From Fidelibacterota bacterium UBA2986 (GTDB lineage Bacteria; Fidelibacterota; Marinisomatia; Marinisomatales; AB-629-J13), in contig DEAI01000011.1 of NCBI GenBank assembly GCA_002346675.1, forward strand, positions 323,530 to 387,529: 64,000 bases of DNA, in the 5' to 3' direction. Of this stretch, positions 16,431 to 24,994 are shown piece by piece (position 1 is the stretch's first letter; each line of letters opens with the position of its first letter). Made by a program: the position numbers and the translations under genes. The notes beneath the pieces are model-generated. The model was not told where the DNA came from. It saw nothing but the letters and a program-made list of their open reading frames with translations, and searched no databases.

Positions 16431-17405
16431 ATGAAAAGCAAAATAAATGTTTATAAGTTTCATGAATCTAATTCTTTGGAGTGGGATACCTTTGTAAGTT
16501 GCTCATCAAATGGGACCTTGTTTCACAAAAGGTCTTTTTTGGGATATCATATTGATCGAAAAATTGAGGATCATTCACTGATGTTAAAAATAAATGAAAA
16601 AATAATTTCAGTTTTTCCAGCAGCAGTGATTTATAATGGCAGTAAAAAAATTCTTTGTTCACATCCAGGAGCTACAATTGGAGGTTTTGTCACAAATTCT
16701 AACCCGTCTTTAAAAAAATCATTTGATTTGGTTCAATCTTTAGTTCATTATGCTAAAAATGAAAACTTTTTTGGAATAAGGGTTACTCTTCCCCCTGACT
16801 GTTATAGTGATATTCTTTCAAACTATTTGGAATATGCAATGTTAAATATTGGATTCACCTATTTAAAACGAGAAGTCTCTAGCATTATGTTTTTTTCAGA
16901 TACAATTGGAGAGACAATGAAAGGATTTAAGCCGTCTCACCGTCAAGCCATACGAAAAGCAGAGAGGGAGGGTGTAAGGGTCAGAAAATCAACAGATTTT
17001 GAAACATTTTATGGAATTTTAAAAAATAATTTATCAACGCGACATGGGGTTATACCTACTCATAGCTTAAAAGAGTTAGAACTACTAAATACAATTTTCC
17101 CACAAAAGATTGTTTTATATGCTGCTTTCCTTAATGATAAAATGATAGCAGGAGTATTAAGTTTCATTTTAAACAAACGTATAGAATTGGCATTTTACAT
17201 TTCTCATGATGAGAAGTATCAGGAGAAAAGAGCATTAAATTTATTGTTTTATAAAATATTTCAAAAAGCCATTCAAAACAAGACAAAGGTGTTTGATTTC
17301 GGTATATTTACAGAAAATGAAGAGCCTAACTTTGGTTTAGCTCGATTTAAAGAAAATTTTGGGGCGAGGGGTGTTTTCAGAAATACGATTCAAATTAAGC
17401 TATAA
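16431..17405 (+). CDS. FemAB/BioF2-like GNAT acyltransferase
   Basis: A 324-residue protein of the FemA/FemB (peptidoglycan bridge) and GNAT-fold BioF2-like group. The hallmark phrase FKPSHRQAIRKAEREGVRV is at about residues 164-182. It is followed by an acyltransferase-like second half with MIAGVLSFILNKRIELAFYISHDEKYQ and LLFYKIFQKAIQ. In exopolysaccharide clusters such proteins transfer an acyl or amino-acyl group to a sugar. The stop lies 5 bases before the flippase gene, so a role in the same surface-glycan pathway is inferred. The acceptor is unknown. Confidence 0.75.
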   Translation: MKSKINVYKFHESNSLEWDTFVSCSSNGTLFHKRSFLGYHIDRKIEDHSLMLKINEKIISVFPAAVIYNGSKKILCSHPGATIGGFVTNSNPSLKKSFDLVQSLVHYAKNENFFGIRVTLPPDCYSDILSNYLEYAMLNIGFTYLKREVSSIMFFSDTIGETMKGFKPSHRQAIRKAEREGVRVRKSTDFETFYGILKNNLSTRHGVIPTHSLKELELLNTIFPQKIVLYAAFLNDKMIAGVLSFILNKRIELAFYISHDEKYQEKRALNLLFYKIFQKAIQNKTKVFDFGIFTENEEPNFGLARFKENFGARGVFRNTIQIKL

Positions 17406-17410
17406 AAGAA

Positions 17411-18829
17411 ATGTCCATTAAAAAACTAGGACAACAATCCCTCATTTATGGAACAGGCAATTTAGCAGCAAAGGGGGTAACATTTATGCTACTTCCCCTT
17501 TATACCAATGTTTTTTCACCTGAAGACTATGGTATTGTCTCACTAGTCTTTACTTTCCTTGGATTTATGAATGTAGTTCTTCATTATGGATTGGACGCAT
17601 CTCTTTTAAAACATTACGTCCCCGCTAACAGTAAAAACAGAATATCTATTCTTACCAATGCCTATATTTCATTTATTTTATCAACGTTATTAGTTGTTAC
17701 TATTTTAATACTGTTTAGGAGCCAAGTTGCTAATATATTATTTGGTAGCAATTTATGGCAAATATCAATTCTAGCCGGAGGAATATTATTTTTTGATGTA
17801 TTATGGTCAATTCACACCCTGATTTTGAGGGCTGAAGGGAAACCTGTTTCATACACATTAATAAGTTTTTTTAATGTATTTTCATCACTTGGCTTGAACC
17901 TTTTACTGGTTCTCAACCTCCAAATGGGTGTATTGGGAGTAGTGCTGAGCAACTTTATAACTTCAGGGATTATTTTTATTATTACACTCCCAATTCTTAT
18001 TAAGCGCATTTCAATTTCTACCCTTTCTTTTGAATATTGGAAAAAGTTAATGAATTTTGGTCTACCCTTTTTCCCAGCTGGAATTTTTTCAATGACTCTA
18101 GAATTATCAGATCGTTATATTTTAAGGTACCTTACCGATTTAGATACTGTAGGATTATATAATGCTGGCTACAAATTAGGAATGCTGATGATGTTAGTGG
18201 TTATGGGTTTTAATATGGCTTGGCAGCCTTATTTTCTTAAAAAGGAGAAATCTGAGAGAGAATATATTGCGAAAATAACAACTCTTATCCTTGCTATATT
18301 AGGGATGTTATGGATTATACTTGTTGTTTGGGTTGAAGATCTTGTTAGAATTCAATTCGGAAGTTTCTCTTTTATTGGAAGTCAGTACTGGCCATCCACA
18401 CAAATTGTACCAATCGTTGCATTGGCATATATTTTTCATGCAGCCTATTTACTCCAAATCCCGGGAGTTTTTTTGCTAGAGAAGTCAAGTTGGATAGTAT
18501 GGGTACGTGGAGTAGGTGCAATCACAAATATCTTGCTGAATTTTTTGCTAATTCCTTCGTTGGGAATTGTTGGAGCGTCAACAGCCACCTGTCTTTCGTT
18601 TATTTTTATGGCTGCATTTATTTTTACAGTAAATCGTAAAATTTTCCCGATTGAATATGAATGGGAAAAAATATTTATTATTACTATAGTGGCCGTTTCT
18701 ATTTGGATTGGTGTTTCCCAATTTTCTCTAAATTATTTTAGTAAAATTGGTTATACAACCCTATATCCATTAATTTTATTCTCAACAGGAATATTGCGGA
18801 TTAATCAACTGAAGAGAATAGTAACTTAG
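17411..18829 (+). CDS. Oligosaccharide flippase, Wzx/MATE-like (MOP superfamily)
   Basis: A 472-residue integral membrane protein with about 12-14 predicted helices. It starts with the family's typical KLGQQSLIYGTGNLAAKGVTF (a loop and first helix), followed by LLPLYTNVFSPEDYGIVSL. Wzx-type flippases turn lipid-linked sugar units across the inner membrane. It follows the FemAB-like gene by 5 bases. Its stop overlaps by 4 bases the stop of the convergent glycosyltransferase at 18826, so no terminator separates the two strands. Confidence 0.88.
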   Translation: MSIKKLGQQSLIYGTGNLAAKGVTFMLLPLYTNVFSPEDYGIVSLVFTFLGFMNVVLHYGLDASLLKHYVPANSKNRISILTNAYISFILSTLLVVTILILFRSQVANILFGSNLWQISILAGGILFFDVLWSIHTLILRAEGKPVSYTLISFFNVFSSLGLNLLLVLNLQMGVLGVVLSNFITSGIIFIITLPILIKRISISTLSFEYWKKLMNFGLPFFPAGIFSMTLELSDRYILRYLTDLDTVGLYNAGYKLGMLMMLVVMGFNMAWQPYFLKKEKSEREYIAKITTLILAILGMLWIILVVWVEDLVRIQFGSFSFIGSQYWPSTQIVPIVALAYIFHAAYLLQIPGVFLLEKSSWIVWVRGVGAITNILLNFLLIPSLGIVGASTATCLSFIFMAAFIFTVNRKIFPIEYEWEKIFIITIVAVSIWIGVSQFSLNYFSKIGYTTLYPLILFSTGILRINQLKRIVT

Positions 18830-19971
18830 ATGATATTTTTTATTGACTCCACATATTTTTGCTTTCCAAACCGTTTAATCACTGAATTACGGATGTCAGA
18901 TGGATTAAATCTATCAAAAGATCTTATAAGTGTTTTGATTGCTTTGGTCAACTCAAATACAGAACCGGGTTTAACCAAAATACCTGATTCAGGCGTAACT
19001 ATATCTCTGGGGCCTCCACAGTCAGTAGCAACTACAGGTAATCCACAAGCCTGTGCTTCAATTAGAACTGTACCGAAGGTCTCAATATTGGAAGCCAAAA
19101 CCAAGAGGTCACTATTGTGAAGTTCCTTTACAATCTGATTTTGTGAAAGATACCCCTTTAATTCTACTCGATCTGAAATTTTCAACCTTTTAATTTGGTT
19201 TTCTATTTCATGTTTTAAGGGACCACCTCCAATTAGTTTTAGTTTAGCTTTAATGCCTGAATGAATCAAATTTTTAAAGGATTCTAAAATAAGATCAATC
19301 CGTTTTTCTGGCCTGAATAGAGAAATGCATATGATTGTTAATTGTGATTTACTCTCAGGAACTTTTCGTAACGTAAATAGGTGTTCATCAACAGGGTTAG
19401 GGAGAAGATTTAATTTAGGTTTAAATGTATTAAAATTTTTTGAAATTGCATTTTTTAATGGAGAGCTAGATAGCAATATTTGAGAAGCCATGGAATATGT
19501 ATTGTGGATTATTTTTTTTTGAAAAATTGAAAACTCATTTGGTATTAAGAATTCTTTTAGATGCTCGGTTAATATAAAAGGGATATTTTTTTTATTTAAC
19601 ATCTCCCCTAACGCACCACCAGCCCATAATGATGAATGAATCATTACCAAATCTGGCAATCCATGAGATTCCAATAATTTATTAAAAATATTAATTGCAA
19701 ACTTTTTATAACGTTTAAAAAACAACTTTTCCATTTTGGGGAATATATTAATTGATTCATGGAGATATGTTGGTAACCCATTATTAAAATCTTCCTGAAT
19801 TGAATTAGTTGGAGAATATCTAAAGAGATCTTTTAGAGAGTGTGTAACAGGTGCTCCTATAATTACTTCCATCTCACTTCTATAAAGAATATATGCCCGG
19901 TCTCTAAAAAAAGACCCACTTTCCGGATGAATCTCTGTTGGATACCAGGAAGGAATAATAAACAGTTTCAT
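18826..19971 (-). CDS. Family 4-type glycosyltransferase
   Basis: A 381-residue GT-B glycosyltransferase. The N-terminal domain starts MKLFIIPSWYPTEIHPESGSFF. The nucleotide-sugar domain has CISLFRPEKRIDLILESF at about residue 230 and VLASNIETFGTVLIEAQACGLPVVATDCGGP at about 300-330, including the EX7E-type motif. Such enzymes add sugars to a lipid-linked or nascent surface polysaccharide. It is the only minus-strand gene in the 16.4-22.2 kb polysaccharide block and overlaps the flippase stop tail to tail. Confidence 0.88.
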   Translation of the reverse strand: MKLFIIPSWYPTEIHPESGSFFRDRAYILYRSEMEVIIGAPVTHSLKDLFRYSPTNSIQEDFNNGLPTYLHESINIFPKMEKLFFKRYKKFAINIFNKLLESHGLPDLVMIHSSLWAGGALGEMLNKKNIPFILTEHLKEFLIPNEFSIFQKKIIHNTYSMASQILLSSSPLKNAISKNFNTFKPKLNLLPNPVDEHLFTLRKVPESKSQLTIICISLFRPEKRIDLILESFKNLIHSGIKAKLKLIGGGPLKHEIENQIKRLKISDRVELKGYLSQNQIVKELHNSDLLVLASNIETFGTVLIEAQACGLPVVATDCGGPRDIVTPESGILVKPGSVFELTKAIKTLIRSFDRFNPSDIRNSVIKRFGKQKYVESIKNII

Positions 19972-20052
19972 TGAGTAGATATCTATTAAATTTTCTTAGT
20001 GTAATTTCGTGCAATCCAAAGTTTTTTGAAATAGTTAAATAACATATCCAAA

Positions 20053-21138
20053 TTGAAGATTCTTTATATTTCTCCTGAAAACACTGTTGGTACATTGAGT
20101 TTATGGAAAAAAGCTCATGAGATGAATGGGAATAGATGTGACTTTATTACTTTTTATAACAGTCCCAACCAATCTAATTTAGGTATGTGTCTAAACCTCC
20201 CACTAATATCTACAAATTCGTTGTATTTAAAATTTAGACATCAGTATTACAAATATTACAGAGGGGAGCTAGGGGATTATAATGAAAGGGAAGGGTTTCC
20301 ACCAACATGGGAACCTAATTCGATATTTGAAAAAGTATATTTTACAATAAGGGATTGGATTTGGCATTATTATATCAACCCAGCTATAGATAAATACAAC
20401 TTATTTGGCTATGATATATATCATTTTGAATGGGGCTTAGATTTTTATAGGGATTGCAGATTTGCAAAGCGACTATCAGAAAATGGAAAGCCAATTATAT
20501 GCACATACCACGGGCAAGATATGCGAACTAGAGGGGTAATAAAAGATATAGATAACATTAGTAATCTAAATTTAACAAGTGAATTAGATTTGTTATATAA
20601 ACATCCAAGTATTAACTATTTGTTTTTACCCTATGATACGAAAAAATATAAGGTTAGAAAAAATGTTTCATCTCCTTTAAGAATTTGTCATAGTCCAACG
20701 AACAGATATTATAAAGGAAGCGATGATATTATTGAAATTTGTAGTGAACTACAAAACAGTGGTCTTATAGAGTTTATTTTAATCGAAGGAAAAACTCAGG
20801 AGGAAGTAATTGAAATAAAAAAAACATGTGATATTTATATTGACCAAATACATAATCGTGGTGGTTGGGGATATGGTATGAGTTCTATTGAGTCACTATC
20901 TATGGGATTAGTTTGTTTAACAGAATTAGTTAAGGAATATCAAGAATTTATTCCTGATCATCCCTTTATTATGATAACAAAAGAAAGCCTTAAAGAGACA
21001 TTATTAGAATTAACAAAAAACGAGGATTTATTAATTAACAAAAAAATTAAAAGTAGAGAATGGGTAGTGAAATACCATGATTTCCATAATACTGCAGAAG
21101 TGCTTTACGGATATTATAGAGAAAATAGATGGATCTGA
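20053..21138 (+). CDS. Putative glycosyltransferase (GT-B type)
   Basis: A 361-residue protein probably starting at TTG 20053 (MKILYISPENTVGT), because no ATG lies at a suitable place. No strong Shine-Dalgarno is seen, so the start is uncertain. The N-terminal domain ends near ICTYHGQDMRTRG. The second half has RICHSPTNRYYKGSDDI and GMSSIESLSMGLVCLTE, where a GT-B acceptor/donor loop is expected. It is very AT-rich and rich in Tyr/Asn, common in surface-glycan genes that turn over by transfer. The next glycosyltransferase begins one base after its stop. Confidence 0.7.
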   Translation: MKILYISPENTVGTLSLWKKAHEMNGNRCDFITFYNSPNQSNLGMCLNLPLISTNSLYLKFRHQYYKYYRGELGDYNEREGFPPTWEPNSIFEKVYFTIRDWIWHYYINPAIDKYNLFGYDIYHFEWGLDFYRDCRFAKRLSENGKPIICTYHGQDMRTRGVIKDIDNISNLNLTSELDLLYKHPSINYLFLPYDTKKYKVRKNVSSPLRICHSPTNRYYKGSDDIIEICSELQNSGLIEFILIEGKTQEEVIEIKKTCDIYIDQIHNRGGWGYGMSSIESLSMGLVCLTELVKEYQEFIPDHPFIMITKESLKETLLELTKNEDLLINKKIKSREWVVKYHDFHNTAEVLYGYYRENRWI

Positions 21139-21139
21139 T

Positions 21140-22249
21140 ATGAATCTTAATATTGTTTCATTTGATGTCCCTTACCCGCCTGATTACGGTGGTGTTATTG
21201 ATATATACTATAAAATAAAAGCTTTAAATAGTGCGGGGATTAAAATCAATTTACATTGTTTTTACTATGGACGAAAAAAGTCATTTAAATTAGAATCAAT
21301 TTGTTCAAAAATAAATTATTACCGCCGATATAGAAACCCATTTTATTATTTCTCAAAACTACCATTTATCGTTAGAACACGCACTCCCAAACAATTACTA
21401 AGAAATCTGCTAAAGAATGATAACCCAATTCTATTCGAGGGGCTTCACTCCTGTTTTTACTTATCAGACTCTCGTTTGAAAAACAGAAAAAAGATAGTTC
21501 GTCCTCATAATGTGGAACACGATTATTACAATGAATTAGCTCAAAAAGAACAAAACTGGTTAAAGAAAAAATATTTTACATCTGAAAATATAAAGCTGAG
21601 AGAATTTGAGAAAAGACTGGAACATGCTGACATCATTGCATCAATTTCAGAAAGCGATACAGTATATTTTTCATCAATATATTCGGGAGTTATTCATATC
21701 CCCGTTTTCCACGGAAACGAATCTGTGAGAATAAAAACGGGTAAAGGTAGCTATGCGCTATATCACGGGAATTTAGCTGTGCCTGAGAATGACAATGCGG
21801 CATTATATCTTGTTAATAAAGTATTTAATGACATTGACGTTAAACTTATTATTTCTGGCAGAAAACCATCCAAAAGGTTAATTGCTGCTATAAATAAAAC
21901 TTCAAATATTTTAATTGAACCTGACATCCCATCCTCAGATTTAATTAGCTTAATTAGTAATGCGCAAATTAATATTTTACCCACTACTCAATCCACAGGA
22001 ATAAAGTTAAAACTGATAAACGCGCTATACAATGGAAGACATTGTATTATTAACTCTAAAATGATCACTGATAAGGGTATAGATAAATGTTGTATAGTGG
22101 CAAACTCTGCTGAAGATATGAAGAAAGCTGTATTAGAATATGCCAACCAGGAGCTGAGCATAAAAAATACCATAAATCGTAAAATATTTTTAAAAAATAA
22201 TTATTTTAATAAAAAAAATGCTGAGAACCTTATTTCTGAAATTTTTTAA
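21140..22249 (+). CDS. Putative glycosyltransferase family 4 protein
   Basis: A 369-residue protein from ATG 21140, chosen because it follows the previous stop by one base and starts a normal Rossmann fold (MNLNIVSFDVPYPPDYGG). A longer in-frame start at 21077 lies inside the preceding gene. Further motifs: KKIVRPHNVEHDYY (residue ~120), ALYHGNLAVPENDNAA and LPTTQSTGIKLKLINALYNGRHCI, the usual donor-binding region. It is the last gene of the polysaccharide block, and a 465-base gap follows. Confidence 0.75.
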   Translation: MNLNIVSFDVPYPPDYGGVIDIYYKIKALNSAGIKINLHCFYYGRKKSFKLESICSKINYYRRYRNPFYYFSKLPFIVRTRTPKQLLRNLLKNDNPILFEGLHSCFYLSDSRLKNRKKIVRPHNVEHDYYNELAQKEQNWLKKKYFTSENIKLREFEKRLEHADIIASISESDTVYFSSIYSGVIHIPVFHGNESVRIKTGKGSYALYHGNLAVPENDNAALYLVNKVFNDIDVKLIISGRKPSKRLIAAINKTSNILIEPDIPSSDLISLISNAQINILPTTQSTGIKLKLINALYNGRHCIINSKMITDKGIDKCCIVANSAEDMKKAVLEYANQELSIKNTINRKIFLKNNYFNKKNAENLISEIF

Positions 22250-22373
22250 CAAAAACTAAACACAACTATATTTTCTTAATGTGGACAGACTTTATGGCAG
22301 TTCAATCAGCTGGAGTCTTGGGATAATAACATCAATTACTATTATTGGAATCAAAAGCCTATAAATAACACGT

Positions 22374-22565
22374 CCTAAATATATTCACTCAACATTTATA
22401 TCTCTATACAGGCCCTATTCTCATGGAGACGGCCATTGGAGGGTATACTAATATTATCCAACATCTATAAAATCAGAACCAGTAATAAATCAAAGCCATG
22501 AAAAATTATATTTGAAGGTTCCATTGTGTTCTCCAAGGAAGGTATTTTCATTAAAAATATTCTAA
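22374..22565 (+). pseudogene. Possible gene remnant with an internal stop
   Basis: The gap 22250-22714 has no intact gene. One frame of 64 codons ending in TAA at 22563-22565 reads as protein-like sequence (YRPYSHGDGHWRVY, stop, YYPTSIKSEPVINQ, LYLKVPLCSPRKVFSLKIF) with a single TAA in the middle. The composition is more protein-like than the surrounding intergenic DNA. No family is recognised. This may be a decayed gene end or chance. Confidence 0.2.
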
Positions 22566-22595
22566 TTGACATATAAAATATTTTGTGTAAATTTG
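22566..22595 (+). promoter_or_regulatory. Strong candidate promoter upstream of the mini-protein pair
   Basis: TTGACA at 22566-22571, 16 bases, then TAAATTTG at 22588-22595. It satisfies both a sigma70-like -35 and the Bacteroidota -7 box (TAnnTTTG, 19 bases after TTG). The eight bases before the -7 box (ATTTTGTG) recur before the similar TAATTTTG box upstream of the tRNA at 59.29 kb. Predicted start near 22602. Confidence 0.5.
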
Positions 22596-22656
22596 GGAAA
22601 TAGTCTAAGAGAAACTCTGAGCACCAACCACATATATAATAATAGATTTCAAAATG

Positions 22657-22684
22657 AGCGGGGATATGTATCCCCGCTTTTCAT
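22657..22684 (+). terminator. GC-rich hairpin terminator or attenuator before the mini-protein pair
   Basis: AGCGGGGA (22657-22664) pairs perfectly with TCCCCGCT (22671-22678), with two further A-T pairs possible, followed by TTTTCATTT. It lies between the candidate promoter at 22566 and the first mini-gene at 22715. It would end a transcript of roughly 80 bases or act as an attenuator. Confidence 0.7.
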
Positions 22685-22714
22685 TTACTATACCTAAACC
22701 AAGGAGGTACACTT

Positions 22715-22921
22715 ATGGCAGATATAAGTTCAACCGTAGAGAGTGTTGTTGGCGGAATTGTAAGCCTAATAAAGGGTCTTATTGTGTTATTCGTCTTTGC
22801 GAACATCCTATACGATACAGGGTTTGATCCAGTTTATGGAATCATAAACTTAGTTGACTCATTTCTGAGCGGTGGTTTTGCCGGACTTTTGGCACTTCTG
22901 GTCCTCGTATCATTTTTATAG
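22715..22921 (+). CDS. Small two-helix membrane protein, copy 1
   Basis: A 68-residue hydrophobic protein with two predicted membrane helices (residues ~13-33 and ~50-68) joined by an acidic/aromatic loop (YDTGFDP). The second helix contains GGFAGLLALLVLV. A textbook Shine-Dalgarno (AAGGAGG at 22701-22707, 7 bases before ATG) is stronger than for most genes here. It is clearly paralogous to the next gene: shared LIV...IL[YF]D...F...GI...V..F..GG.AGLLAL. I do not recognise the family. A holin, pore-forming or small structural membrane role are guesses. Confidence 0.8.
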   Translation: MADISSTVESVVGGIVSLIKGLIVLFVFANILYDTGFDPVYGIINLVDSFLSGGFAGLLALLVLVSFL

Positions 22922-22980
22922 GCATATTGCCTGTATAATGGACGAAACCACGAACTTGAATCATCTCTAACGGAGGAAAC

Positions 22981-23196
22981 ATGAAAAACGCAGTTGACTT
23001 TATTAATAAATGGCTGGGTGACATTACGGAAGTTCTGAAATCACTGATAGTGGTAGGCGTAATCGTTGGTATTCTGTTTGATGACTATTTTGGAGTTATT
23101 GAAGGAATAGGGCGAGTTGTCGGACAGTTCGGAGATGGAGGATTAGCTGGCCTCCTTGCTCTGATGATCATATACATGTGGTACCAGAAGAAATAA
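22981..23196 (+). CDS. Small two-helix membrane protein, copy 2
   Basis: A 71-residue paralogue of the preceding gene. A short amphipathic N-terminus (MKNAVDFINKWLGD) precedes helix one (~19-38), then an acidic loop (FDDYF), and helix two has GGLAGLLALMIIYMWY with a basic end (QKK). GGAGG-like Shine-Dalgarno GGAGG at 22972-22976. A perfect terminator follows 18 bases after the stop, so the two genes form a closed two-gene unit. Duplication followed by divergence is inferred; function is unknown. Confidence 0.8.
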   Translation: MKNAVDFINKWLGDITEVLKSLIVVGVIVGILFDDYFGVIEGIGRVVGQFGDGGLAGLLALMIIYMWYQKK

Positions 23197-23214
23197 CCCA
23201 AACCCCATAATGAT

Positions 23215-23246
23215 GAACGCCCCGGAAACGGGGCGTTCTTGTTTTA
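23215..23246 (+). terminator. Rho-independent terminator of the mini-protein unit
   Basis: Perfect 10-bp stem GAACGCCCCG/CGGGGCGTTC closed by a GAAA tetraloop, followed by TTGTTTTATT. One of the strongest hairpins in the window. The remaining 23247-23500 holds a TACATTTG box at 23339-23346 and TTTTTCCCTATATTG at 23366-23380, but no gene. Confidence 0.92.
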
Positions 23247-23500
23247 TTAATAAAGTAGATCTATTATAGAATTTTTATTATTTATTCGCTGTATTCAGCC
23301 GTTATTTTTAATGTCTGAATTAATTTAAAATACCACTTTACATTTGGTTAAAAACTAAACTCTACTTTTTCCCTATATTGAATTATTTCAATTCCAGGCG
23401 GATTTAAAATGTTGTTTAATATTTACACTAAAAACTTTCTTATTGAATTAAATCATCTTTTTTATGGTTTTCTTGGATAAAAAAGGAGTAACAGAATAAT

Positions 23501-24994
23501 TTGTCTGCTATGAAACTATCAATATTTAAAATAGTCCTGTGGTTTTTATTTTCAAGTTATGTTATTGGGAGCTCAATAAAAGTAATCAGTTCTGGCCAAT
23601 CAAATGTTGAATTATTAAAGATAATGATTCATGAAAACCAGATTTACTGTTCATTGAATGAATTGTCTCGGATATTAAAATGTAATATGTATCACACAAA
23701 GGAAAGAGCGAAAATGGTTCTTTATATTAAAAACCGGAGGATAAAGGTTTCTAGCTTTTCTAGTTTTGTTGCTGTAGATGACCAAATGTATCAAATGCTA
23801 TCCCCGAGTGTTAACATAAATTCTGATATTCACATCCCTGCAGATGATTTTTTGGGTATTTTAAAATCTTCATTGTTTCCTGGGTTAGTATTTGATACTA
23901 AAAATAATTTTCTTAAAATTAACGAAAATAAGTTTAATGTAAACAAAATAGAAATTGATGAAAAGGCAAATGGAACCATCCTTTACATTAAAACAAGAAA
24001 GAAATTTCCCGAAGGTCATATCAGTGCATTCAAAAATAAAAACGGTTGGTTTTATGTTACAATTAAAGGGGGGACTTTAGATTCTAAGATAATTGAAAAA
24101 ACTTACACTCGGGGTAGTATAAGAAAAATCACTGCAGACCAGCTAGAGGAGTCTGCTCAATTGGCATTTAAATTAAGATCAGAAATTGCTGGACATGAGC
24201 TATATCAAACAAATGATCCATCCGAAATTGTTATAACTTTGAGGACACCTATCGAAAACGACATTCATATAAACTCCATGAAGGATCTATGGTTTTTGGA
24301 TACAATTGTTTTAGATGCTGGTCATGGAGGAAAAGATAGTGGGACAATAGGAAAGCAGGGAACAAAGGAAAAAGATATAACTTTAGATATTACCAAACGA
24401 CTGGGGTCTTTAATAGAAAAAAATACAAGGATAAAAACATATTATACAAGGGAGGAGGATATATTTATCCCACTCTTGGAGCGTACACAGTTTGCAAATG
24501 AAAAAACGGGAAAACTATTCATTAGCATTCACGCCAATGCTAACCACAATCGAAAAGTAAGTGGATTTGAGACTTACCTACTTCGGCCAGGGAAAACAGA
24601 GGATGCAATTTCCGTTGCATCAAGAGAAAATTCTGTAATCAATTTGGAGGAACACAATAAAAACTCGTATAAAAAACTTGAAGGGACCAATTTAATTATG
24701 GCAACTATGGCACAAAGTATGTTTATGAAAGAAAGTGAAGATTTAGCATCTTTGATTCAGGTAGAGATAGGCAAGCGAATTCAATCTAAAAATCGAGGGG
24801 TAAAACAAGCTGGGTTTTATGTGTTGGTTGGGGCAAGTATGCCAAATGTCTTGGTGGAAGTGGGGTATTTATCAAATCGTAAAGAGGAAAAACTATTGCT
24901 CAAAAAATCATACCGTCAAAAAATTGCAGAGGGTATTTACGAGGCGATTATTCAGTTTAAGCGATCTAAAGAAGAAATTTTAGCTAAAGGATGA
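23501..24994 (+). CDS. N-acetylmuramoyl-L-alanine amidase (Amidase_3)
   Basis: A 497-residue exported cell-wall amidase cleaving the bond between muramic acid and the stem peptide. AAGGAG at 23482-23487 favours TTG 23501 as start; ATG 23510 is the alternative. After the signal peptide, residues ~25-150 resemble a copper-amine-oxidase-N/stalk domain, and 150-255 an AMIN-like region. Residues ~265-490 are Amidase_3, with zinc ligands in VLDAGHGGKDSG, the TKEKDITLDI Glu and SIHANAN, and the catalytic Glu in VLVEVGYLSN. Its stop overlaps the murI start (ATGA), linking cell-wall turnover and precursor synthesis. Confidence 0.93.
   Translation: MSAMKLSIFKIVLWFLFSSYVIGSSIKVISSGQSNVELLKIMIHENQIYCSLNELSRILKCNMYHTKERAKMVLYIKNRRIKVSSFSSFVAVDDQMYQMLSPSVNINSDIHIPADDFLGILKSSLFPGLVFDTKNNFLKINENKFNVNKIEIDEKANGTILYIKTRKKFPEGHISAFKNKNGWFYVTIKGGTLDSKIIEKTYTRGSIRKITADQLEESAQLAFKLRSEIAGHELYQTNDPSEIVITLRTPIENDIHINSMKDLWFLDTIVLDAGHGGKDSGTIGKQGTKEKDITLDITKRLGSLIEKNTRIKTYYTREEDIFIPLLERTQFANEKTGKLFISIHANANHNRKVSGFETYLLRPGKTEDAISVASRENSVINLEEHNKNSYKKLEGTNLIMATMAQSMFMKESEDLASLIQVEIGKRIQSKNRGVKQAGFYVLVGASMPNVLVEVGYLSNRKEEKLLLKKSYRQKIAEGIYEAIIQFKRSKEEILAKG

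Noticed and set aside
18826..18829. Frameshift at the flippase-glycosyltransferase junction
   Set aside because: It is a convergent 4-base overlap of two complete genes with normal lengths.
22715..23196. Two-peptide bacteriocin interpretation of the mini-protein pair
   Set aside because: Copy 1 has VVGG after residue 12, like a double-glycine leader, but copy 2 lacks it, and no peptidase-containing ABC transporter or immunity gene is near.
22715..24994. Holin-amidase lysis cassette formed by the mini-proteins and the amidase
   Set aside because: The amidase has its own export signal, a separate ribosome site and is coupled to murI; a terminator separates it from the mini-genes and no phage gene is nearby.
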